This document shows positions 15,081 to 19,844 of a stretch of DNA of 19,844 bases, piece by piece. Numbering within the stretch: the stretch's first letter is position 1; every line of letters begins with the position of its first letter. Below the pieces are notes generated by a model. It did not search any database. It saw nothing but the letters and a program-made list of their open reading frames with translations, and was not told the origin of the DNA. The stretch is from a candidate division WWE3 bacterium RIFCSPLOWO2_12_FULL_36_10 (GTDB lineage Bacteria; Patescibacteriota; WWE3; UBA101185; UBA10185), in the NCBI GenBank assembly GCA_001772985.1, contig MEVN01000020.1, positions 21,495 to 41,338 on the forward strand, written 5' to 3'. The translations under genes and the position numbers were made by a program.

Positions 15081-16728
15081 TTCCGTCCATGCCACCCATT
15101 CCACCTCCGGGCGTTCCGCCTTGAGCGTGTTCATCTTCTTTTTTAGGAGCGTCGGCCACCAAGCTTTCAGTAGTTAGTATCATTATGGCAACTGAAACAG
15201 CGTTTTGCAAAGCGCTCCTGGCAACTTTTGCAGGATCAATTATTCCATCTTTTACTAAGTCTACGTATTCCATTGTTAAAACATTAAGTCCGATGTTTGG
15301 ATTTTTTTCTTCTTGGGCCTTCCTCTCAATGTTTCCCATTACCCTTCCGGAATCTTCTCCGGCGTTTTCAACAATCATTCTAATTGGTTTTTCTAAGGCT
15401 TTGTATAAAATTTCAGCACCTGTTGCTTCTTCGCCTTGAAGTTTTGTTTTTTCTAGCACCGTTCTTGCTCTAAGAAAAGCAACTCCTCCGCCAGGAACAA
15501 CTCCTTCTTCAACCGCAGCTTTTGTTGCGTTTACCGCATCTTCAACTCTTAGCTTTTTTTCTTTTAATTCTGTTTCTGTGGCTGCTCCAACTTGAACAAC
15601 CGCAACTCCGCCTGTAAGTTTTGCTAGCCTTTCAATTAACTTTTCTTTGTCGTAGTCGGAATCTGATTGATCAATTTGTTTGTGAATTTGAGCTATTCGA
15701 TCTTCTAAATCCTTTTTAGTACCTTTACCGCCAACTATAACAGTGTCGTCTTTTGTAGCAACAACTCTCTCCGCTCTTCCCAAATCCTCAACTTTAACGG
15801 AGTCAAGTTTTCTGCCTGTTTCTTCACTTATTACGTTCGCGCCCGTTAATACAGCCAAGTCCTCAAGCATTGCTTTTCTTCTATCGCCAAATCCCGGAGC
15901 CTTAACAGCAAGAGCGTTAAAAGTTCCTCTTAGCTTATTTACTACAAGTGTGGCAAGGGCTTCGCCTTCAATATCATCCGCAACAATTACTAAGTTCTTA
16001 GAAACCTTCACTAAATTTTCAAGCATCGGTAAAAGATCTTGAATGTTTGAAATCTTTGAATCAGTAACAAGAATATATGGATTTTGAATTTCGGATTCCA
16101 TTCTATCAGGATTTGTTACAAAATAAGGTGACGCATATCCTTTATCAAATTGCATCCCTTCTTTATATTCAAGCTCCATTTCAAAACCCTTTGATTCTTC
16201 AACAGTTATAACTCCATTGTCTCCAACCTTTTCCATTGCCTCCGCTATCATATTCCCGATCTCAGAACTTTGAGCCGAGATAGTTGCGATTTGTGCCTTT
16301 TCTTCTTTTGTTGAGATTTTTTTTGATAGTTTTGCTATTTCTAAGACTACAGCAGTCGTTGCTTTTTCAAGACCGTTTTTTAAAATCATTGGATTTGCAC
16401 CTGCGGAGATATTTCTTAATCCTTCTTCAACAATGGCTTGAGCAAGAAGAGTTGCGGTTGTGGTACCATCTCCTGCTTTATCGTTTGTTTGAGACGCAGC
16501 CTCGCGAACAAGCTGTGCGCCCATGTTTTCAAATTTATCTTCAAGTTCTATTTCTTTTGCTACAGTAACGCCATCGTGAACAACTTGAGGAGATCCCCAG
16601 CTTTTATCAAGCCCAACGTTTCTTCCTTTTGGTCCCAAAGTAGTAACTACAGCTTTTGCTAGTTTATCAACTCCTGCTTTTAATTTTTTTCTGGCTTCGT
16701 CGCCGTAGATTATTTGTTTTACTGACAT
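15073..16728 (-). CDS. groEL: Chaperonin GroEL
   Basis: ATP-driven folding chamber of the cytoplasm, working with GroES. The length of 551 residues is normal. The ATP site DGTTT lies at residues 87-91 exactly as in E. coli, with LGPKGRNVGLD before it and VVPGGGVAFLRA in the C-terminal equatorial part. The protein ends with the usual flexible Gly/Met tail (GGGMGGMDGMM). AAAGG precedes the ATG. It is the second gene of the groES-groEL operon, 21 bases after groES, under the CIRCE-controlled promoter at 17123-17152. Its TAG stop is immediately followed by the 21-base tandem repeat. Confidence 0.99.
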   Translation of the reverse strand: MSVKQIIYGDEARKKLKAGVDKLAKAVVTTLGPKGRNVGLDKSWGSPQVVHDGVTVAKEIELEDKFENMGAQLVREAASQTNDKAGDGTTTATLLAQAIVEEGLRNISAGANPMILKNGLEKATTAVVLEIAKLSKKISTKEEKAQIATISAQSSEIGNMIAEAMEKVGDNGVITVEESKGFEMELEYKEGMQFDKGYASPYFVTNPDRMESEIQNPYILVTDSKISNIQDLLPMLENLVKVSKNLVIVADDIEGEALATLVVNKLRGTFNALAVKAPGFGDRRKAMLEDLAVLTGANVISEETGRKLDSVKVEDLGRAERVVATKDDTVIVGGKGTKKDLEDRIAQIHKQIDQSDSDYDKEKLIERLAKLTGGVAVVQVGAATETELKEKKLRVEDAVNATKAAVEEGVVPGGGVAFLRARTVLEKTKLQGEEATGAEILYKALEKPIRMIVENAGEDSGRVMGNIERKAQEEKNPNIGLNVLTMEYVDLVKDGIIDPAKVARSALQNAVSVAIMILTTESLVADAPKKEDEHAQGGTPGGGMGGMDGMM

Positions 16729-16749
16729 ACTAATTACCTTTCATTAAAT

Positions 16750-17067
16750 TTATGCTTCCACTATGGCTAAAACGTCTTCTTCCCTAACTAGCAGGTATTC
16801 TTTTCCATCAAGTTTCACTTCGGTTCCGCCCCATTTTTTATACATAACAACATCTCCCACTTTTACTTCAAGCGAAACTATTTCGCCTTTTTCATTTTTC
16901 TTTCCTTTTCCCGTCGCGATAATCCTCCCTTTTTGTGGTTTTTCTTTTGCGGTGTCAGGAAGAATTATTCCGGATGGAAGCGTGGTTTCTTGTTCCAATG
17001 GTTCTATCATAAGATAATCCGCTAAAGGTTTAATTTTTTCTTTGGCAGTTGAACTTGTTTTGGTCAT
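16750..17067 (-). CDS. groES: Co-chaperonin GroES
   Basis: Heptameric lid of the GroEL chamber. The 105-residue protein shows the GroES pattern: IKPLADYLMIEPLEQETTLPSG with the mobile loop region (about residues 25-42, ending GIILPDTAKEKP), KGRIIATGKG, VKVGDVVMYKKWGGTEVKLDG and EDVLAIVE at the end. A short Thr/Ser-rich N-terminal extension (MTKTSSTAKEK) precedes the usual start. ACAGGAG lies before the ATG. Confidence 0.98.
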   Translation of the reverse strand: MTKTSSTAKEKIKPLADYLMIEPLEQETTLPSGIILPDTAKEKPQKGRIIATGKGKKNEKGEIVSLEVKVGDVVMYKKWGGTEVKLDGKEYLLVREEDVLAIVEA

Positions 17068-17122
17068 ACTAACTACTCCTGTTAATTAAATAAAAAATTT
17101 TCAAAAGCATTGCGCGTGTAGA

Positions 17123-17152
17123 TATATAGCACTCAATAGGCACGAGTGTCAA
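17123..17152 (-). promoter_or_regulatory. groESL promoter overlapped by a CIRCE (HrcA) operator
   Basis: Bases 17126-17134 (ATAGCACTC), a 9-base spacer and 17144-17152 (GAGTGTCAA) match the CIRCE consensus TTAGCACTC-N9-GAGTGCTAA at 8 of 9 and 7 of 9 positions. On the minus strand the promoter is TTGACA (17152-17147), an 18-base spacer and TATATA (17128-17123), with an extended TGC before the -10. The operator covers the whole promoter, so repression by HrcA and induction on heat stress are expected. The hrcA gene is not in the window. Confidence 0.88.
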
Positions 17153-17179
17153 TAGGGTACTCAATTTGACTTAGTGATA

Positions 17180-17185
17180 TATAAT
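17180..17185 (+). promoter_or_regulatory. Candidate -10 box for the 17216 gene
   Basis: A perfect TATAAT lies 30 bases before the start codon. The predicted transcript start near 17192 leaves a leader of about 24 bases carrying AAAGGAG. No good -35 is found at normal spacing: the TTGACT at 17166-17171 is only 8 bases away, too close. Two copies of ATAGGGTAC (17152-17160 and 17186-17194) bracket the box and might be activator or repressor sites. Confidence 0.5.
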
Positions 17186-17215
17186 ATAGGGTACGTATCG
17201 CAAAGGAGAATAAAG

Positions 17216-17896
17216 ATGGAGAGTAAACCGAAAGGCTTTTTGCTAAAGTGGAAATTACGTAGTTTGCGAATTTTGTGTGCGGTAATTTATGTCTTCGTAG
17301 CGCTATTTTTTACGTTTTTGAACGTTCGTGGGTATTACAGAAATCCGGGTAATTTTACCGTAAAGGCTATTTTTCCAGCTGAGTTATCTTTAGTTATGGA
17401 AGTAGCCAGGCCAAGAGAGCATATGCCAAACGGTTTGGTAACAATTCCAGGAGAAGTTTCGGATCTTGTTGGTGCAAATATTGCGGAAGCATATCGGGTA
17501 ATCACGTGTTTTCCCGAAAAAGAAGCCGGTCTAGTGTTTGGTCATGAAAATGTGTGTGCTTTAGAGTTGTATGTATGGCGCGGGGATGGGTTGCCAACCT
17601 TGTATATTACAGATAAAGAGCCCGTCGTTTTTGTGGATCTAGCGGATTACGGGATGATTATTAAGCCAGGTAGCTACAATAAGTACTATATATTTGAACC
17701 TAGAAGCACTCCGGAAGTTTTTGGAAATACTGTTGTTCAGACCTTCCACAAAACATCAACACCGAGCTTTTTCTTTTTTGGCTCACTCTCAACCTTGTTT
17801 CGTTTGCTTCTGGCTTGGATTTTGTATCTAGTGACAATGTCCTATGTGAAGGAATATAGGTCGAGTAACAGAGTTTATGACGCAATTTACGAATGA
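17216..17896 (+). CDS. Two-helix membrane protein of unknown function
   Basis: The family is not recognised. The start at 17216 is chosen over an upstream in-frame ATG at 17174 because GCAAAGGAG lies 8 bases before it and the earlier ATG sits upstream of the -10 box. The 226-residue protein has a basic N-terminus, a helix at about residues 19-37, an outer region of about 145 residues, and a C-terminal helix at about 185-207 followed by a charged tail. This arrangement, with both ends inside, resembles a Wzz-like topology, but no family motif is evident. It stands alone, divergent from groESL and closed by its own terminator. Confidence 0.82.
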   Translation: MESKPKGFLLKWKLRSLRILCAVIYVFVALFFTFLNVRGYYRNPGNFTVKAIFPAELSLVMEVARPREHMPNGLVTIPGEVSDLVGANIAEAYRVITCFPEKEAGLVFGHENVCALELYVWRGDGLPTLYITDKEPVVFVDLADYGMIIKPGSYNKYYIFEPRSTPEVFGNTVVQTFHKTSTPSFFFFGSLSTLFRLLLAWILYLVTMSYVKEYRSSNRVYDAIYE

Positions 17897-17904
17897 AATT
17901 TCCT

Positions 17905-17950
17905 ACCGGCTTATGTGGAAAGCTTTCACCTAGGCCGGTTTTTTGTTTTG
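17905..17950 (+). terminator. Intrinsic terminator after the 17216 gene
   Basis: ACCGGC (17905-17910) pairs with GCCGGT (17934-17939). The interior holds a second stem, GTGGAA pairing with TTTCAC. TTTTTT and then GTTTTG follow. This is a clear plus-strand terminator 8 bases after the stop codon. Confidence 0.9.
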
Positions 17951-17956
17951 TATTTC

Positions 17957-17973
17957 TTGGACGCCGAAGGCGA
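17957..17973. repeat. Mini-palindrome repeat, copy 1
   Basis: TTGGACGCCGAAGGCGA contains the hairpin CGCC-GAA-GGCG. An identical 17-base copy lies at 18678-18694. This copy sits just beyond the 3' end of the DUF5615 gene and the preceding terminator. Confidence 0.85.
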
Positions 17974-17981
17974 CTAAACTC

Positions 17982-18344
17982 TTAAAAAGACTGTCTTTCA
18001 ATAATTCGTATCTTTGTTTTGCCTATAATCACAAGCTTGCCTTGTAAATCGCGTAGTTCAGAAAAAAACGCTATAGCAATATCAATAATCTCGCCCTTGT
18101 CCATCTGATTTATGGATTCGATCACAACCCCACTACTTCCAGAAATATCAAATGTAAAGATATCACCAAATCCTCTATCGAAAGTAAATAAAACCAATTT
18201 GTTTTTATAAGCATAATTGAAAACTTCAAGATCTGTAGAGCCAGACATTTTTATTTCATGAACAGTTGTAATTTTATGTCCAGCTAATCTTAACGCATCT
18301 ATTATATCTTTATGTATACATTCGTCAGAAAGTATTTTGTACAT
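17982..18344 (-). CDS. DUF5615 PIN-like toxin
   Basis: This 120-residue protein belongs to the PIN-like DUF5615 family, whose members are putative RNases paired with DUF433 antitoxins. Visible features are the N-terminal strand with acidic pair KILSDECI (D7, E8), GHKITTVHEI, the middle acidic STDLEVFNYA (D38, E40), and FTFDRGFGD (D56, D61) in the TxDxDFG-like motif. These give the clustered carboxylates expected of a metal-dependent nuclease. It starts two bases after the antitoxin stop and has no ribosome-binding site of its own, so translational coupling is likely. Nuclease activity is a family expectation and is not shown here. Confidence 0.88.
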   Translation of the reverse strand: MYKILSDECIHKDIIDALRLAGHKITTVHEIKMSGSTDLEVFNYAYKNKLVLFTFDRGFGDIFTFDISGSSGVVIESINQMDKGEIIDIAIAFFSELRDLQGKLVIIGKTKIRIIERQSF

Positions 18345-18346
18345 TG

Positions 18347-18592
18347 TTAAGAAATAACTAAAGTTTCTTCTTTGCCCAATATATTTGCAGTGTATTCAAG
18401 TGCGGAGATAGTCCCTGCAGTAGTTACACTGGGATACTGCTTTGGTATATCATATACTGTGTAGCCAGCTTTAAGCAGACTAATAACATCGGCAACAGCG
18501 ACCCTAGTGCCGTCAATTGTAGGTTTACCAAACCTAACCGTTGATCTTATTGTTATCTCTTTTGGTCTTTTTTTGTCAATTGCATTTACCAT
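18347..18592 (-). CDS. DUF433 antitoxin
   Basis: The 81-residue protein matches the DUF433 pattern: STVRFGKPTIDGTRVAVADVISLLKAGYTVYDIPKQYPSVTTAGTISALEYT, where G-KPxIxGTRxxV and the downstream yP-T segment are the family signature. DUF433 proteins have a helix-turn-helix-like fold and are typical partners of DUF5615 toxins, so autorepression of the pair is plausible. A longer frame reaches 18772 but runs into the tRNA gene. The ATG at 18592 is chosen because it lies six bases after a TATAAT box and starts the conserved region. No Shine-Dalgarno sequence precedes it. Confidence 0.88.
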   Translation of the reverse strand: MVNAIDKKRPKEITIRSTVRFGKPTIDGTRVAVADVISLLKAGYTVYDIPKQYPSVTTAGTISALEYTANILGKEETLVIS

Positions 18593-18598
18593 ATTCGC

Positions 18599-18604
18599 AT
18601 TATA
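18599..18604 (-). promoter_or_regulatory. -10 box for a leaderless DUF433/DUF5615 transcript
   Basis: On the minus strand TATAAT ends exactly six bases before the antitoxin ATG, so transcription should begin at or next to the start codon. The -35 region is poor (A-rich). The same TATAAT-N6-start geometry occurs at 13148-13160. Confidence 0.6.
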
Positions 18605-18629
18605 CTCTTTTTTCAAGAAGGTTTTTCCC

Positions 18630-18655
18630 CCGCCACAGGCGGATTGCAGACCCTC
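18630..18655. repeat. Palindrome plus tRNA-Cys fragment, copy 1
   Basis: CCGCCACAGGCGG (hairpin CCGCC-ACA-GGCGG) is followed by an A and TTGCAGACCCTC. The latter is the tRNA-Cys anticodon block found at 18751-18762. Bases 18631-18655 are identical over 25 positions to 18896-18920. Confidence 0.88.
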
Positions 18656-18677
18656 ACTATACTGTTTGGAAACTTTG

Positions 18678-18703
18678 TTGGACGCCGAAGGCGATCGGAA
18701 TCG
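18678..18703. repeat. Mini-palindrome copy 2 joined to a tRNA-Cys T-arm fragment
   Basis: The 17-base element found at 17957-17973 recurs at 18678-18694. Its last G is also the first base of GATCGGAATCG (18693-18703), a copy of the T-arm block of the adjacent tRNA-Cys (18722-18732). Confidence 0.82.
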
Positions 18704-18711
18704 TTTGCCAC

Positions 18712-18786
18712 TGGAGGCCTGGATCGGAATCGAACCGACGTATAAGGGTTTTGCAGACCCTCGCCTTACCACTTGGCTACCAGGCC
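18712..18786 (-). tRNA. tRNA-Cys (anticodon GCA), CCA encoded
   Basis: Read on the minus strand, the acceptor GGCCTGG pairs with CCAGGCC and the D-stem is GCC/GGC. The anticodon arm AGGGT-CTGCAAA-ACCCT carries GCA, and the T-arm GTCGG-TTCGATT-CCGAT is complete. The discriminator base is U, as required for cysteinyl-tRNA synthetase, and the following CCA is encoded (18714-18712). All stems are intact, so this is taken as the functional copy. Confidence 0.96.
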
Positions 18787-18881
18787 ACGTTGTCTAAAAC
18801 TTACTTTTTATCCATTCTCTACCAATTCCGCTTTTGAGCCATTTTTCCCTTCTTAAAACCTTATTATATTTGGTTAGCGAA

Positions 18882-18966
18882 GGATCGGAATCGTCCGCCA
18901 CAGGCGGATTGCAGACCCTCGCCTGGACTTTATTCCCGCCACGGCGGGGAACTTGGCTACCAGGCC
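18882..18966 (-). pseudogene. tRNA-Cys remnant interrupted by GC palindromes
   Basis: Three blocks of the functional tRNA-Cys recur unchanged and in order: 18882-18893 (12 bases, T-arm), 18909-18924 (16 bases, anticodon and D-arm) and 18951-18966 (16 bases, D-arm and acceptor). The 18 bases between the first two blocks are replaced by a 15-base palindrome. The 4 bases between the last two are replaced by 26 bases containing CCCGCCACGGCGGG. The 3' acceptor strand is missing, so it cannot fold as a tRNA. Confidence 0.85.
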
Positions 18967-18994
18967 GGAACTTAATTGAACCTAAAAAACTAGT

Positions 18995-19018
18995 ACGTTG
19001 ATATTTTAGCATCAACGT
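18995..19018. promoter_or_regulatory. Inverted repeat upstream of the PEGA gene
   Basis: ACGTTGAT (18995-19002) and ATCAACGT (19011-19018) form a perfect 8-bp dyad with an 8-base centre, ending 27 bases before the ATG at 19046. With no T-tract on the plus strand, it is more likely an operator than a terminator. No clear promoter or Shine-Dalgarno sequence was found for the following gene. Confidence 0.5.
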
Positions 19019-19045
19019 GTTAATTTACTCATAGTACAGATATTT

Positions 19046-19844
19046 ATGGAAATTGCATCATTTAAACCACAAAGAAATATCTCCCCTATTACAATTTTAA
19101 TATACGTTTCGGTTGTTATAGCAATAGGTCTTATAGTTTATTTTGGTTCCGATGTTATTAAAAATATCAAAAACTTGGCGGGAAAATCACAGCTTTCTGT
19201 TACTGTTCTTGAAGGAAACGCCGAAGTATTTTTTAACGACACAAGCATGGGAAAAACTCCTCTTGACGCTGTCGATGTAAGGTCAGGCGAAAATAAAGTT
19301 TCGATTAAAAATGATTCAATGAAGTACGAAATTTCACTTGATTTTTTGCCAAATACTGAAGTGGCGATAGTTCGTGATTTAGGTATAAATGATACCTTTT
19401 CAGCAGGACAGAATTTTTGGTTTGAAAAAGGTGATTCAAAAGAAGTTCTAAATGTAATATCAGATCCTCCGGAAGCAAAAGTTTTTATAGATAACACAGA
19501 AGTGGGAAAGACTCCATATAAATCAACCAGCCTAACCGAAGACGATTATGAGTTACGAGTTGATCTTCCGGGGTATGAGAATAGGACGGAAAGAATTAAA
19601 ATTAAAAAGGGAGCAAAATTAAATGTAGCTGTAAAGCTTTTTCCTTTGCCCGTCCCTTCAAAAGTTTCTTTGCTTGAAGGATCACAAGATTTGTATGATT
19701 TATTTTCCGATAATACCCTTGTATCATCAAAACCTTCCTCATGGATCTCTGCAATTTTATACTGGAATAAGACTCGTGGAATAAATCTATCTGGCGCCGG
19801 TGTAAATAAAGAACCGGTTTTTGATTATTTTCTTGACTACAACG
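19046..19844 (+). CDS. Membrane-anchored PEGA-repeat protein (3' end outside window)
   Basis: The frame is open from the ATG at 19046 to the window edge (266 codons). A short N-terminus precedes a transmembrane helix (about residues 14-33). Two PEGA-type beta domains follow. The first is divergent (about 49-115, AEVFFNDTSMGKTPLDAVDV); the second is typical (about 134-200, PPEAKVFIDNTEVGKTPYK with PGYENRT downstream). PEGA domains are beta-sandwiches of surface proteins, named for the PEGA residues (DPPEA here). The part after residue 200 is not recognised and continues beyond the window. The protein is probably displayed on the outer face of the membrane. No Shine-Dalgarno sequence is seen before the ATG. 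Confidence 0.85.
   Translation, partial: MEIASFKPQRNISPITILIYVSVVIAIGLIVYFGSDVIKNIKNLAGKSQLSVTVLEGNAEVFFNDTSMGKTPLDAVDVRSGENKVSIKNDSMKYEISLDFLPNTEVAIVRDLGINDTFSAGQNFWFEKGDSKEVLNVISDPPEAKVFIDNTEVGKTPYKSTSLTEDDYELRVDLPGYENRTERIKIKKGAKLNVAVKLFPLPVPSKVSLLEGSQDLYDLFSDNTLVSSKPSSWISAILYWNKTRGINLSGAGVNKEPVFDYFLDYN

Noticed and set aside
17166..17185. TTGACT plus TATAAT as a full promoter
   Set aside because: The spacer is only 8 bases, so the two boxes cannot be used together.
18593..18772. N-terminal extension of the DUF433 protein
   Set aside because: It runs through the palindromes and into the tRNA-Cys gene. The conserved domain begins after the ATG at 18592.
18882..18966. A functional second tRNA-Cys with intron-like inserts
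   Set aside because: The 3' acceptor strand and half of the anticodon stem are missing, so no tRNA fold can form even after removing the inserts.
18794..19015. A 73-residue minus-strand frame
   Set aside because: It consists of the tRNA remnant and palindromes translated by chance.
19138..19497. A 119-residue minus-strand frame
   Set aside because: It is antisense to the PEGA gene, whose two domains are clear on the plus strand.

Overview
The window looks like a chromosomal contig from a Candidate Phyla Radiation (Patescibacteria) bacterium, most likely Microgenomates-like. This is inference from the gene set: an epimerase-DUF4012 fusion, a valyl-tRNA synthetase without its C-terminal arm, AT-rich housekeeping genes, tight operons and many small envelope proteins. 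No rRNA or strong marker gene is present, so the assignment is moderate.

Layout. (1) Bases 1-950 hold the 3' part of a valyl-tRNA synthetase gene, followed by a 370-base gap with a perfect 24-bp palindrome. (2) Bases 8658 down to 1321 are a seven-gene minus-strand operon ending in a strong intrinsic terminator. Its products are nearly all membrane-anchored: an M23-like protein, a SLT lytic transglycosylase, an eight-pass membrane protein and four proteins of unknown family. Sampled lines of this operon are clearly more GC-rich than the flanks. It looks like an envelope-spanning apparatus but encodes no ATPase. (3) Bases 9887-8863 (minus) carry a zinc-ribbon protein gene overlapping a bL25 (Ctc) gene by 82 bases. 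(4) Bases 13040-9966 (minus) encode a 1024-residue epimerase-like plus DUF4012 fusion. It is divergent from a plus-strand trio at 13160-15029: a Wzz-like protein, an RNase HI and a nucleotidyltransferase-like protein. The two promoters overlap. (5) Bases 17067-15073 (minus) are groES-groEL under a CIRCE operator, with a 21-base tandem repeat abutting the groEL stop. (6) A small membrane protein gene, 17216-17896, ends at a terminator. (7) Bases 18592-17982 (minus) are a DUF433/DUF5615 toxin-antitoxin pair. (8) A tRNA-Cys gene at 18786-18712 has at least two sets of scattered copies of its own blocks nearby, interleaved with GC-rich mini-palindromes. (9) A PEGA-repeat membrane protein gene starts at 19046 and runs off the end.

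How the parts relate. The DUF4012 fusion, the Wzz-like protein and probably the nucleotidyltransferase belong to cell-surface polysaccharide or envelope assembly. The seven-gene operon is the least explained and most interesting block: two wall-remodelling-like proteins and several large exported domains. Two genes (13160 and 18592) have a TATAAT exactly six bases before the start codon and no Shine-Dalgarno sequence, suggesting leaderless transcripts. Most other genes have clear AGGAG-type sites.
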